NCBI RefSeq assembly: GCF_900105765.1
Contig: NZ_FNTX01000002.1
Span: 2,046,001-2,110,000 of the forward strand
Source: Ruania alba
Lineage (GTDB): Bacteria > Actinomycetota > Actinomycetes > Actinomycetales > Beutenbergiaceae
DNA: 64,000 bases
Reading direction: 5' to 3'
Shown here piece after piece: positions 24,851 through 33,540 of the stretch (position 1 is the stretch's first letter; each line of letters starts with the position of its first letter). The notes under the pieces were generated by a model, which was not told the origin of the DNA, searched no databases, and saw only the letters and a program-made list of their open reading frames with translations. The position numbers were made by a program, and so were the translations under genes.

Positions 24851-25351
24851 TCACGCACCCTCGGCCGCTTCGGCCAGCCAAGCGTCGAGCAGCGGCCCAG
24901 CCGGGTTGAGGCGTCGGGCGAATCCTGCATCGCTCTCGTCTGGCGGCATCGTCGCCACCACAAGCAGTATGCGGGCGCGCTCGACACCTGTGCCGAAGAG
25001 TCCGGTCTCATCGAGTCTGCGTAGGGCCGCCTCCATCGACGTCAGCCGACGCCAGTACTCCTCCTCCGCATCTGGGACGTCCATGTCGTGGAGTTGTCCG
25101 CGCGCGGTGAACTCCACGTCCGTTCGGGCGAGGATCTCGTCCGCGACCAATGCGTAGGGGCTGTCGGCCAGATCCCATCGGGATTTACCGTGCACAGTCG
25201 CGGTGAGGTAGGGGCGATACGCCTCGCCCGAGGTGACGAGCGCGTAGACGCAGAAGTCCGCTCGATGTTCGGAGCGGAGCCGTCGGATCGCCTCGTCCGT
25301 GGCCTCGGCGATCGCATCGACCAATGCGGGTATCGGATCGCTCGCGACCAT
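24851..25351 (-). CDS. DUF4303 domain protein
   Basis: 166 residues from MVASDPIPALVDAIAEATDE. The sequence IRRLRSEHRADFCVYALVTS followed by SPYALVADEILA is the N-terminal pattern of DUF4303 proteins, which often sit near polymorphic-toxin or SUKH genes. No enzymatic motif is visible. The gene ends 11 bp from repeat R6 and may belong to the accreted material even though no repeat copy follows it. Confidence 0.65.
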   Translation of the reverse strand: MVASDPIPALVDAIAEATDEAIRRLRSEHRADFCVYALVTSGEAYRPYLTATVHGKSRWDLADSPYALVADEILARTDVEFTARGQLHDMDVPDAEEEYWRRLTSMEAALRRLDETGLFGTGVERARILLVVATMPPDESDAGFARRLNPAGPLLDAWLAEAAEGA

Positions 25352-25597
25352 GATTTGATCCCCCGGGTTCGACGCTTGGTCAGAGAGCACTCTGACGTCT
25401 CTGTTCTCCATACCGTCGCCCGTCGACGGTGGAAGATGGCGGTGCGTGCCGCAGCGTCGCCCGACTGCACGCCGAGCACGCGGGCTCCGTTCATTCGATC
25501 GGGAGCCGGGACAGGCTGGCCGGAACTGTGTCGCACGTCAATCTGTCAGTTCGTGTCGTCACGATGAGGTAGAGATGCCGGCTGTGAGGACTGTGCC

Positions 25598-26179
25598 CTA
25601 CAGCCCGCGGTACATGGGCAACTGCAGCTTCTTCGGCGGGTCAGGAGCTGCGGCGATCACTGCGCGCGTTGCGGCGAGCTTCTCGTCATAGGTGCCCGGC
25701 GCTGCGCCGAAGGTCTTCTGTTCCCACGGACCCAGGACATGCTCCAGGAGCATCAGGGCGCGCTCGGCCCAGAACCGTAGCGCTGGGTGGATCCATCCAG
25801 AGGTCTTGAACTGCCCGCACGCTGCCGCAACGTAGACGTCGATCTCGCCGTGGAGGAACCGGACATGGTTCTCGTCAGCGTCGAGCCAGACGACGATCTC
25901 CTCCTGCGAGCTGGTCCAGACAGTCTCGGGAACGAGCGCCCAGTCGGTGATGAGGCTCGCGATGCAGCCGGGCACGTGTTCGTCGGTCCCGCCTTGGATG
26001 AAGTGCTCCTGCAAGGTGCTGAGCGTGTCGTGCCCGTCATCGGTGCCGAACGGTGCACGCGGATCGTCCTCGTTCCAGAACCACTCTGGGGCAGCTGCGA
26101 CATAGGCAGGGTGGCTCGTGTCGGGCGAGAGACCGGCCTGGGAGTTGTCCAGGTACGGGATGTGCTTGGGGCGCTTCAC
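25598..26179 (-). CDS. protein of unknown function
   Basis: 193 residues, soluble, rich in Trp and acidic residues. MKRPKHIPYLDNSQAGLSPD is followed by FGTDDGHDTLSTLQEHF and a helical C-terminal half (PALRFWAERALMLLEHVLG). Similar proteins seem to be sporadic in actinobacteria, but I cannot name the family. A small ORF upstream overlaps its start by 4 bp, so the two may be co-translated. Confidence 0.65.
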   Translation of the reverse strand: MKRPKHIPYLDNSQAGLSPDTSHPAYVAAAPEWFWNEDDPRAPFGTDDGHDTLSTLQEHFIQGGTDEHVPGCIASLITDWALVPETVWTSSQEEIVVWLDADENHVRFLHGEIDVYVAAACGQFKTSGWIHPALRFWAERALMLLEHVLGPWEQKTFGAAPGTYDEKLAATRAVIAAAPDPPKKLQLPMYRGL

Positions 26180-26307
26180 GGGTGCCTCCGTGTCCTGGCG
26201 CCGAACATATCGGCGGTCATGATTTCGTCGAATCCCCTGATCAGCCGATCTTCGGCAGAGGCTGCTGTGCGGTCGGTGAGTACCCTGGCGGTCCGGACGA
26301 TGCCCAT
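26176..26307 (-). CDS. small ORF, 43 residues
   Basis: MGIVRTARVLTDRTAASAED and IRGFDEIMTADMFGARTRRH. No recognised family. Its stop overlaps the start of the gene at 26179 as ATGA, the only argument for its reality. It could be the remnant of a longer gene. Confidence 0.35.
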   Translation of the reverse strand: MGIVRTARVLTDRTAASAEDRLIRGFDEIMTADMFGARTRRHP

Positions 26308-26549
26308 ACTCCTATTCTTGCAGGGCGAGCATGGCATCCACCAGTGGACCTTCGACTCGATCGCCGAGGCCACGGGACAGTCGATGGGTGCGCGTGCACC
26401 GCGCAGGGCGTAGGTCGCCGGATGGCCGTACGTGCCGGCACGTGGTGAAGAGAGCCGCCTACGATCGTTCCCACGGCTGCTTGTCTCTCGATCCGAGCTG
26501 TGGAAGTTCAGCGGGGAGCACGCCGGCGTACCTGCGGGGCAAAGAGCGC

Positions 26550-26780
26550 ATGCTCTACAGACGCGGTACTAACGAGCTCGACCTGCGCCTGTTCGCCGAC
26601 CATGAAGCATGGCGCATAGCCCGCAAGAACCGTGACACCGCCGAGCAGCACCGGCTTCTGTACGACGTCGCGCGCCGATCCTTCGACATCATGCGGAGCA
26701 AACGGATTCCGAACTTCGATGTCGACGCCTTCGAGCGCGACGTCGAGTCGATCGCCGGCGAGCACGGCTGGCGGCGATGA
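26550..26780 (+). CDS. small protein of unknown function, 76 residues
   Basis: MLYRRGTNELDLRLFADHEA then HRLLYDVARRSFDIMRSKRI and FERDVESIAGEHGWRR: a charged, helical, soluble protein with natural composition. A GGGGCAAAGAG sequence lies before the ATG. Family not recognised; no partner gene is apparent. The longer upstream frame is arginine-rich and unlikely. Confidence 0.5.
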   Translation: MLYRRGTNELDLRLFADHEAWRIARKNRDTAEQHRLLYDVARRSFDIMRSKRIPNFDVDAFERDVESIAGEHGWRR

Positions 26781-27094
26781 CGACATCGGCGATCTCACCC
26801 GGGCCTGGCCGTGAGGCCCCGTAGGCGAGCGGTAGACCTCCATTGGCCGGCGGTACGTCCCTGATCGCACGACGAGCATTCGTGATCCTGATAGTGGCTG
26901 AACCCAGATGGCCCCAAGGGATCGTGTCCCACGATGAGCCGCGCATCGAACGTCGGGCGATCGCGGCCAAGCTCGACGCATTCCAGCCAACTCGGGTCAG
27001 TACGAGTTCAGAGGTGTTCAGAGGTCGTCATCGCCGGATAGCTGGTTTGCAGTACCGAGGCGGAAGGCGACATCGTTCGTCCTCATCTGCCCCC
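26781..27094. other. intergenic stretch without a supported gene
   Basis: About 310 bp. Minus-strand frames show phrases such as LIVGHDPLGPSGFSHYQ that look like a decayed gene, but no start, stop and family can be put together. Confidence 0.4.
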
Positions 27095-27634
27095 TCACGT
27101 TGAGCTGACTCTTTCCGAAGGTGGCAGCAGCGCATCATGGTTCGCGCTCTCCCCGGCAGCGTCGTACGCCCGCTGCAGACGGCTGGACGCCGAGGGCTGC
27201 TCGGGGGCGCTGCGCGGAATCCCGAGGTGAAGTTCTCGAAGCTCGTCGATGAGGTCGTCAACGAGGTCCGGCGATTCGGCCAGGATGCGGGCCCGAACGG
27301 TCAGCTCGGGCGAGGTGGAGCGATGCTGCATGCCCCAGGCGCCGAGCGCCACCATCACGGGAAGGGTCTGTATGCCCGCCTCGGTGAGCGAGTAGGTTGC
27401 GCGCTGCCCCCGTGTGGCACTGTCACGGACGAGCAGTCCTTCCTCGACCAGGCTCCGGAGGCGGCTGGCAAGGATGTTGGAGGCAATGCCCTCGTCGTTG
27501 CTGGTGAGAAGTTCGCGGAAGTGTCGGCGAGCGCCGAAGATGATGTCCCGCAGAACGATGAGGCTCCATGCATCCCCGAGGACTTCCACCGCGGCGTTGA
27601 TCGCACATCCCGATCGCGGATGTTCTCTGGCCAC
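27095..27634 (-). CDS. HxlR-family transcription regulator
   Basis: About 179 residues from a GTG preceded by GGGAGG. The winged helix reads INAAVEVLGDAWSLIVLRDI, IFGARRHFRELL, GIASNILASRLRSLVEEGLL and ATYSLTEAGIQTLPVMVALG, the full HxlR/MarR-type DNA-binding domain with the family's CAI N-terminal cysteine. The C-terminal 60 residues are an acidic extension. It faces a decayed plus-strand gene and may once have controlled it. Effector unknown. Confidence 0.9.
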   Translation of the reverse strand: MAREHPRSGCAINAAVEVLGDAWSLIVLRDIIFGARRHFRELLTSNDEGIASNILASRLRSLVEEGLLVRDSATRGQRATYSLTEAGIQTLPVMVALGAWGMQHRSTSPELTVRARILAESPDLVDDLIDELRELHLGIPRSAPEQPSASSRLQRAYDAAGESANHDALLPPSERVSST

Positions 27635-27755
27635 CTGACCTCCCAAGTGATTGCAGATGAGGAGCACTCTACGTGATGGCGCAGGTGATTTCCTGGCGCA
27701 CTCGCCCCCCGAGGTATGTCGCACGTTGTCTCTCTGACGGAGGAGACTGGCAACC

Positions 27756-27914
27756 ATGAGGATGTTGCTCGGTGAGGTGCTGCAGACCGCAGGCGACCTG
27801 CCGTGGACGCACGCGCTGTACGCCTCCGCGGGCAATCGGACGTTCGACGAGTCCGTACCGGTGCTGGTGTGCCCGCGACGCGTTTATCGTGTGGCCTCGT
27901 TGCCGAGGCGGTGA
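27756..27914 (+). pseudogene. N-terminal remnant of a DUF7716-type protein
   Basis: 52 residues: RMLLGEVLQTAGDLPWTHAL then NRTFDESVPVLVCP before diverging to a stop. Intact relatives that I remember continue for another 40 or so residues with an ARELGLRYALD-like part that is missing here. Probably truncated when the adjacent NmrA region was acquired. Confidence 0.45.
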
Positions 27915-27916
27915 CG

Positions 27917-28771
27917 TCAGCTGGCGAGCCGATCTGCCAGTTGATCGCCGATACTGCGCGGTTCCCGCCCGAGCAGTCGGGCGAGCGTGGGATCCGATCC
28001 GGCGAAATGCCCGCTCCGTGTCGCCTGGAACATCGAGAGCGTGAAGCGCGCGACTGCCTCCGGGGTGCCGTGGGCCATCTCATCGGCAACCCAGGTCTCA
28101 TCCTCGATCACGACGCGTTCGACGTGGCGGCCGGTGAGCTCGGAGGCAGCCCGCGCAAAATCGGCAAGAGTGACCGGTGCGGACAACGTCAGATCGATGG
28201 CGCCGTCGAGCGGGGCAGTGCTAGTCAGGATTGCAGCGGCGGCCTCAGCGGCGTCGCGCCGATCGACCCACGAGAACGGACCGTCAGCAGGCTTGGCGAT
28301 CACCCCGGTCGCCCGCCATGGGCCGAGCAGTTGATCGGGGTCACCGTAGAAGCCGTTGCGCAGCGCGGTCCACGCGACGCCGGACGCCTCGAGATGCTGC
28401 TCCGTGGCCGCGTGGATCGCGAGAGGCGGATAGGGGGTGTCGACACCGGTCCCATGGGCGCTGGTGTACACGATCCGGTGGGCCCCTGCGTCGACCGCGG
28501 CGTCGATCGCCGTCCGGTGCTGCCTGACGACGTCCGCGGTGACGTCGCTGGAGGAGACGAGGAGCACCTGCTCGGCGTCAGCGAACGAGTGACGCAGGGC
28601 CTCGGGTTCGTCGTAACTTCCTTGCCGCACGCGGACTCCTCGGTCGGCCAGGTGCTTCGCGCGCTCGGGGTCGCGGACGCTGACGCCGATGCGGGTAGGC
28701 GGGACGTGCTTGAGGAGATGATCGACCGTGGCCCCGTTGAGAGTGCCTGTCGCGCCGGTCATGACGATCAT
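27917..28771 (-). CDS. NmrA-like NAD(P)-binding protein
   Basis: 284 residues, atypical SDR of the NmrA/QOR2 type. MIVMTGATGTLNGATVDHLL has the TGATG Rossmann motif, VRQGSYDEPEALRHSFADAE follows, and YTSAHGTGVDTPYPPLAIHA occupies the position of the active-site region. WTALRNGFYGD is typical of quinone oxidoreductase 2 relatives. The gene is divergent from a TetR regulator; the shared promoter region carries two identical-type palindromes, so it is the likely regulated target. Confidence 0.9.
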   Translation of the reverse strand: MIVMTGATGTLNGATVDHLLKHVPPTRIGVSVRDPERAKHLADRGVRVRQGSYDEPEALRHSFADAEQVLLVSSSDVTADVVRQHRTAIDAAVDAGAHRIVYTSAHGTGVDTPYPPLAIHAATEQHLEASGVAWTALRNGFYGDPDQLLGPWRATGVIAKPADGPFSWVDRRDAAEAAAAILTSTAPLDGAIDLTLSAPVTLADFARAASELTGRHVERVVIEDETWVADEMAHGTPEAVARFTLSMFQATRSGHFAGSDPTLARLLGREPRSIGDQLADRLAS

Positions 28772-28836
28772 GATGATTCCTTTCGGTGTGCTCGGGGCGC
28801 GAGTTGGTGGGCACGCGGAGGGCTGGTGCGATAAAA

Positions 28837-28853
28837 TTGACTAGCCGAGTCAA
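28837..28853. promoter_or_regulatory. operator palindrome 1 for the adjacent TetR regulator
   Basis: TTGACTAGCCGAGTCAA: perfect 6 bp arms TTGACT/AGTCAA around a 5 bp centre. It lies 66 bp upstream of the NmrA-like gene. The arms also resemble a -35 element, so binding could block promoter access. Repeated at 28882-28898. Confidence 0.75.
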
Positions 28854-28881
28854 CTTATTTCCCGGGTCATCGTGCAAGAAG

Positions 28882-28898
28882 TTGACTCGGAGAGTCAA
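28882..28898. promoter_or_regulatory. operator palindrome 2 for the adjacent TetR regulator
   Basis: TTGACTCGGAGAGTCAA: the same 6 bp arms with a different 5 bp centre, 45 bp (start to start) from the first palindrome and 28 bp upstream of the TetR start codon. Two matching sites between divergent genes are a strong sign of autoregulation plus control of the NmrA-like gene. Confidence 0.75.
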
Positions 28899-28925
28899 GT
28901 TTCTGGTCGAACGAGGAGAAGGACG

Positions 28926-29498
28926 ATGGCGGAGGCCCGGCCCTCACTGACGCTTCGCACCGATGCCCGCCGCAATGTGGACCGGATTCGCGCGGCTGCG
29001 GTGCAGGTGTTCCGAGAGCAGGGGCTCGCTGCGCCTCTTGAAGAGGTCGCGTCGGCCGCCTACGTGAGCAAGGCGACGATCTTCAACCGATTCGGGGGCA
29101 GGGTAGGGCTGATCGACGCGGTGATTGACGACGTCGTCGCAGCAGAACTGACGGGCGTCATCGATGAGGCACGGTCCGTTGCTGGGGTCCGGGAGCGGAT
29201 CTGCTCCTACGTCGGGGCGATCCGGGATCTCCAGTACCGGTGGCCGGCGGTCAATGACGTCCTGCTGCAGGAATTCCCTGACTCCGATCACCTCATGGCG
29301 CTGTGTCAGGTCGGAGGGTCCTTCCATGACGACCTGGTTGCCGATGGGCACGCCGCTGGCGTCCTGGCTCCCGGATTCACACCGGGTGACTTTCAGGCGC
29401 TGACCCTCGACAACGCTCTTGCTCTCAAGTACGGCGCTCGGCCGTCTCGAGCCGACTACGACCGTCGGACCGCGTTCGTCCTCGGCGGGATCTGCTAG
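28926..29498 (+). CDS. TetR-family transcription regulator
   Basis: 190 residues from MAEARPSLTLRTDARRNVDR with GAGGAGAAGG as ribosome-binding site. The TetR helix-turn-helix reads IRAAAVQVFREQGLAAPLEE, VASAAYVSKATIFNRFGGRV. The C-terminal ligand domain is the SbtR-like type with ALTLDNALALKYG. The operator palindromes upstream fit autoregulation. An upstream in-frame ATG would start inside operator 2 and is rejected. Confidence 0.93.
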   Translation: MAEARPSLTLRTDARRNVDRIRAAAVQVFREQGLAAPLEEVASAAYVSKATIFNRFGGRVGLIDAVIDDVVAAELTGVIDEARSVAGVRERICSYVGAIRDLQYRWPAVNDVLLQEFPDSDHLMALCQVGGSFHDDLVADGHAAGVLAPGFTPGDFQALTLDNALALKYGARPSRADYDRRTAFVLGGIC

Positions 29499-29589
29499 AG
29501 GGCGATCGTCCACTCCGATCCGATCGGACCGCAGATGTCGGGCGTCGGGGCCCGTCGGCTGGCGAGAGTAGACCGCGAAGGGAGTGACC

Positions 29590-30456
29590 ATGATCGAGAT
29601 CCTCAACCGCTTCGTCCATGAGATCGACGAGCACCTCGGCGACGAGATCGACGTCGACGTGCTCGCCGGCCGGATGGGCACGACCGGCTATCACCTACGC
29701 CGGATGTTCTCGTCGCTGGCGGGAATGCCGGTATCGGAGTACGTGCGCCGACGCCGAATGAGTGTTGCCGCGTCGGACGTGATCGGAGACGAGGGCCTGC
29801 TGACGATCGCCGTGCGGTACGGATACGGATCGACCGAGGCGTTCGGTCGCGCCTTCCGTGCCGTGCACGGAGTCAGTCATGGTGATGTTCGTCGGGATGG
29901 TGGCCCCCTTCGCAGCCAACCACAGCTCAGGTTCCGCCTGACCGTCGAAGGGAGCCTTCCTATGGACGCCCGAATCATCGAACGCCCCGCCTTCCGCCTG
30001 ATCGGCCACGCAGCCCGTGTGCCGTTGATCTATGAGGGCATCAACCCGCACATCCAGGAGCACATCCAGTCCCTACCCGTCGCTGAGCACGAACGACTCA
30101 AGCACCTGAGCAGCACACGTCCAGGCGGCCTGCTGCAGGTCAGTGACGACGTCGATCCGGACTACCAGGAGGGCACGGAACTGACGTATCTGCATGGAGT
30201 GGCCGTCGAGGCAGGTACCGAAGTGCCAGACGACCTCGACACCTTCGAGGTGCCGGCCGGAACGTGGGCTGTCTTCCGCACCTCCGGGGAGCACCCTGCG
30301 GCACTGCAGTCCGCGTATGCGGCAACTGCGACCGAGTGGTTCCCCTCGAACCCGTGGCGGCTGCGACCCGGTCCGTCGATCGTCGCGATCCTCGACCGTT
30401 CACCAGACTTCAGCACCGCGACGTGCGAACTGTGGCTGCCGATCGAGCGCAGCTGA
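29590..30456 (+). CDS. AraC-family regulator with GyrI-like effector domain
   Basis: 288 residues. The N-terminal AraC domain carries both helix-turn-helix motifs: DVDVLAGRMGTTGYHLRRMF and LLTIAVRYGYGSTEAFGRAF. A linker leads to a GyrI-like small-molecule-binding domain (about 125-288) starting ARIIERPAFRLIGHAARVPL and ending ATCELWLPIERS. This architecture is that of Rob/SoxS-like multidrug sensors. No obvious target gene next door. Confidence 0.9.
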   Translation: MIEILNRFVHEIDEHLGDEIDVDVLAGRMGTTGYHLRRMFSSLAGMPVSEYVRRRRMSVAASDVIGDEGLLTIAVRYGYGSTEAFGRAFRAVHGVSHGDVRRDGGPLRSQPQLRFRLTVEGSLPMDARIIERPAFRLIGHAARVPLIYEGINPHIQEHIQSLPVAEHERLKHLSSTRPGGLLQVSDDVDPDYQEGTELTYLHGVAVEAGTEVPDDLDTFEVPAGTWAVFRTSGEHPAALQSAYAATATEWFPSNPWRLRPGPSIVAILDRSPDFSTATCELWLPIERS

Positions 30457-30495
30457 AAGAGTCTGATCGCCACAGCGACCCGGTGCCGCGGGCGA

Positions 30496-30676
30496 TCACG
30501 AGAACCGGGCGTCGGATTCGAGGGCATCGACGGTGGCAGCCGCGTCGTCCACATCGGGAACCTGCGGACCGGGACAGGCCCGGCAGGATCGACTCCCACC
30601 CGTCCATGCTGCTGGTGCCAGTCGTGTGCAGGATGCGAAGGCCGTCGCTGGTCGTCTCGATCCGCGCAGCCGTCAT
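30496..30676 (-). pseudogene. small frameshifted gene downstream of the phosphotransferase-like gene
   Basis: Starts as MTAARIETTSDGLRILHTTG and SSMDGWESILPGLSR; a shift of frame then gives VPDVDDAAATVDALESDARF and a stop. The start overlaps the upstream stop as ATGA. Too short for a family call; it could also be read as a longer unshifted ORF with unlikely composition. Confidence 0.35.
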
Positions 30677-31356
30677 GACGTCACGATGGCATCGGCCTGG
30701 CGAAGCTTCTCGCGCAGCGCGTCGCGGTCGCCCTGTCCCCACGGGCCCGAGCAGGCGAGCGGGATCTCGGTCATGAACCGGCGCTCCGGCTCGGCGATGG
30801 CCGCGACCACACGGTCCGGCTCGCGTTCAGCGGTGGCGTACAGGTCCGGGCCGTCGGCGTAGTACGGGTCGGTGAGGACCAGCCGGCCGTCCGTCGTTCG
30901 CATGACATTGGACGGATTGTCGTCGAGCGGCCCGCACCACGGGAGGTCCCGCTGCGCGTCGTGGTGCACCCGGGTCACAATGTCGGCCAGTTCCTCGAGT
31001 TCCGGTTCGGCTGCCGCGAGTCGTGCCAGGAAATCCTCCGCTTCACATGCCGGCACGCTCGTGAGCCGCTCCATCACCTGGAGATCGCCACCTCCCGCCA
31101 GGCGCCGGTGTGCGTACAGCCGTGGTGTCTGCCCGGTGGCGGCGGCGTCGTGGTAGAGCCGCGCGGTGTACGGACCCACCGGATCGAACGGGCTGATCCG
31201 CGCCACGATGTCGGCGTCGGGTGCGGCGAGCGCGAACGCCCAGTCACCAGCGCCGCACGCAATCCAACCGGAACCACGCAGCAGCTGCTCGACATCCCGA
31301 TGTGTCGATGTCGCACCGATCGCGTCGAGGACCGCGTGCAGGGGTCGCATGGCCAT
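30673..31356 (-). CDS. phosphotransferase-like protein (APH/kinase fold)
   Basis: 227 residues. The order of motifs recalls the aminoglycoside-phosphotransferase fold: ADIVARISPFDPVGPYTARL (nucleotide-binding lobe), LQVMERL hinge, and a catalytic-loop analogue LPWCGPLDDNPSNVMRTTDG followed by LVLTDPYYADGPDLYA, where the DPY replaces the usual metal-binding DxD. The substitution means activity is uncertain. Substrate unknown; possible small-molecule kinase. Confidence 0.6.
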   Translation of the reverse strand: MAMRPLHAVLDAIGATSTHRDVEQLLRGSGWIACGAGDWAFALAAPDADIVARISPFDPVGPYTARLYHDAAATGQTPRLYAHRRLAGGGDLQVMERLTSVPACEAEDFLARLAAAEPELEELADIVTRVHHDAQRDLPWCGPLDDNPSNVMRTTDGRLVLTDPYYADGPDLYATAEREPDRVVAAIAEPERRFMTEIPLACSGPWGQGDRDALREKLRQADAIVTS

Positions 31357-31439
31357 GCGTCAGGAGCCTATCCGCGTCCCGCGAGGTGACCTCCGCCGAG
31401 ACCTACCGGGCGTGGGCTCGGTGTGCGAGCATCGCCAGG

Positions 31440-31918
31440 ATGGGGACGGGAAACAGCGGGCACGACCTCCAGATCCGACCAGGTCGCGCCGACGATGCGA
31501 GCGCGATCTCCGCCGTCGCCATGCGATCCAAGAGCCACTGGGGCTACTCGCCGGAGTTTCTGGAGGCCTGCCGTGAGGAACTCACGGTCTCGCCGGAGAG
31601 ATGCGGCTCCGGGGCGGTCGCCGTGGCAGTCCGCGAGGGCCGCATCGTCGGGTTCTACGCAGTGGACGGATCGCCTCCCGAGGGTGAGCTCGGGGCCCTG
31701 TTTGTCGACCTCGATGTCATCGGCTCGGGGTAGGTGGCGCGCTGCTGCGCCATGCCCTCTCCTCAGCGGCCGACCGCGGGTTCCGCAGTCTGGTTCTCGA
31801 TGCGGACCCCGGCGCCGAGCCCTTCTATGCCGCGCACGGCGCCGAGCGCATCGGCTCCGCCGCGAGCGGATCGATCCCGGGGCGGATGTTGCCACACATG
31901 CGGTTCGACCTCGGCTGA
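31440..31918 (+). pseudogene. GNAT acetyltransferase with a frameshift
   Basis: MGTGNSGHDLQIRPGRADDA starts a GNAT protein; AVREGRIVGFYAVDG and LGALFVDLDVIGSG lead into the acetyl-CoA loop, where the frame meets TAG. Adding one G to the GGGG run near 31726-31730 restores VGGALLRHALSSAADRGFRS and EPFYAAHGAERIGS, completing the fold to a stop at 31918. It is either a genuine single-base deletion or a base-calling error in a homopolymer. Confidence 0.75.
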
Positions 31919-32020
31919 CTGCGGACAGCGAACGGAATTGCCCGCCAGATCTGAGCGCATCGCTGGTCGGAACCGCGCACCGATCTGTTCCACACTCCAG
32001 CACAGCCCTAGACTCCCACC

Positions 32021-32311
32021 ATGGACTGGGAGTTCGCCGGCGAGGTGATCGAGTGGCGCGGTCCCGCGCCGTTCGTCTTCGTCGACATCGCCGCCGAGCT
32101 CAGTGAGGCGATCAAGGACGAGGCGCGCGGCCTCATCTACTGGGGGCAGGTGCCCGTGGAGGCGACGATCGGGCGCACCCGGTTCACCACCGCGCTCTTC
32201 CCCAAGGACGGTCGGTATCTGCTTCCCGTGAAAGTGGCCGTCCAGCGCGCCGAAGAGGTCGTTGAGGGTGACGTGGTGGACGTGGCGCTCGCGTTACGGC
32301 GGTCACGATGA
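32021..32311 (+). CDS. DUF1905 domain protein
   Basis: 96-residue small beta-barrel protein of the DUF1905 family: MDWEFAGEVIEWRGPAPFVF, GQVPVEATIGRTRFTTALFP, and DGRYLLPVKVAVQRAEEVVE are family-typical. Function unknown. Its end overlaps the next gene by 4 bp. Confidence 0.88.
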   Translation: MDWEFAGEVIEWRGPAPFVFVDIAAELSEAIKDEARGLIYWGQVPVEATIGRTRFTTALFPKDGRYLLPVKVAVQRAEEVVEGDVVDVALALRRSR

Positions 32312-32780
32312 CCATCCGCAGCTGGCGCGACGTGCACGTCCCACCACCGGTGTTCTTGGTGGCGGCCGGCCTGGCGCAGCGGGCGCTCAGCAGGAATGCG
32401 CCACCTCCCGGTCCGTGGCGCCGTGCGGTCTCCGTCACCCTGGTCGCGGGGTCGGCCGCACTGCTCACGACGGCGGCCCTCACCTTCACCTCGCGACGCA
32501 CCACGGTGAGTCCGCTCGCCCCGGAGCGGGCCACCTCCCTGATCACCTCCGGCCCGAACGCGCTGACTCGCAACCCGATGTACGTGGGGATGGCGGGCCT
32601 CCTGGCAGCTCGCGCTGTGCAACGGCGCTCCCGGGCCGCCGTCGTCCCCCTCGCGCTCTTCGTCCTGGCGATCGACCGCCTGCAGATCCAGGGGAGGAGC
32701 GCGCTCTGCAGGCCGTGTTCGGTGCCCAGTACGAGGCGTACTGTGCGCGGGTGCCGCGCTGGCTCGGTCCGATTCGCTGA
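32308..32780 (+). pseudogene. isoprenylcysteine methyltransferase-like membrane protein with a frameshift
   Basis: The first frame gives MTIRSWRDVHVPPPVFLVAA and the signature region SGPNALTRNPMYVGMAGLLA of the ICMT/PEMT-like family. It loses the family after LQIQG; adding one G to the GGGG run near 32692-32696 restores EERALQAVFGAQYEAYCARV and PRWLG, the expected C-terminus ending at 32780. As deposited, the product would instead run to 32823 with an unrelated tail. Coupled to the DUF1905 gene. Confidence 0.75.
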
Positions 32781-32844
32781 GTCGCTGTTTGCCGAAACGG
32801 CAAGCGATGTTGCTCATCGGTGAGGTGGGTTGCAGGATGGCCCC

Positions 32845-33531
32845 ATGACGACGACCTCGCATGACCACGACGGCCAGCACGCTTCGCCCAGCGAGGAGGA
32901 TGCAGCCACCTACTTCGAATCACCTGCCTGGGAACAGCGTTATGCCGGTGACGGCGCCCACTGGAGCGGGAACCCGAACACCCAGCTCGTGGCGGAGGCG
33001 TCAGCATTCCCGCCAGGAACGGCACTGGATGTCGGCTGTGGCGAGGGTGGTGACGTGATCTGGTTGGCGCAGCAGGGCTGGCAGGCGACCGGCGCCGACT
33101 TCTCCGCGAACGGCCTCGCCCGCGCCGCGCAGCACGCGCAGGACGCGGGCGTCGGGCAGCGGGTCGACTTCTGGCAGGTGGACGCGCGCACCTTTGACCC
33201 CGAGGGGCGCCAGTTCGACCTGGTGACCACCCACTACCTGCACCCGCCCGACGGCGGAATGGTCGCCGTCATGGGACGCCTGGCCGGGGCCGTGGCACCA
33301 GGTGGGCATCTGCTGATCGTGGGGCACGCCCCGTCGGAGGGTCACCAGGCCGCGACGAACGCCCACCAGCAGGCGATGTTCCTCGCGGCCGACTTGCTGC
33401 CCGGCGTCCCGGCCGGGTTCGACGTGCTTGTGGCCGAGCAGCGACCTCGCACCGTGGTGCGCGAGGGTCGCACTGTCGAGATCGACGACTCGGTCCTCCT
33501 CGCCCGCCGCGCCACCGACAGCGCTGACTGA
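32845..33531 (+). CDS. class I SAM-dependent methyltransferase
   Basis: 228 residues from MTTTSHDHDGQHASPSEEDA. Motif I is ALDVGCGEGGDVIWLAQQGW, then TGADFSANGLARAA, VDARTFDP and FDLVTTHYLHPP. The EYWERRYA-like opening SPAWEQRYAGDGAHWSGNPN is found in methyltransferases related to tellurite- or thiopurine-type enzymes, but the substrate is not evident. A TTG five codons upstream is an alternative start. Confidence 0.9.
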   Translation: MTTTSHDHDGQHASPSEEDAATYFESPAWEQRYAGDGAHWSGNPNTQLVAEASAFPPGTALDVGCGEGGDVIWLAQQGWQATGADFSANGLARAAQHAQDAGVGQRVDFWQVDARTFDPEGRQFDLVTTHYLHPPDGGMVAVMGRLAGAVAPGGHLLIVGHAPSEGHQAATNAHQQAMFLAADLLPGVPAGFDVLVAEQRPRTVVREGRTVEIDDSVLLARRATDSAD

Positions 33532-33540
33532 CCGGGAGCG

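Noticed and set aside
28837-28898. Reading the twin palindromes as a short CRISPR-like or transposon repeat
   Set aside because: Only two copies, palindromic with variable centre, placed exactly between divergent genes: operator is the better explanation.
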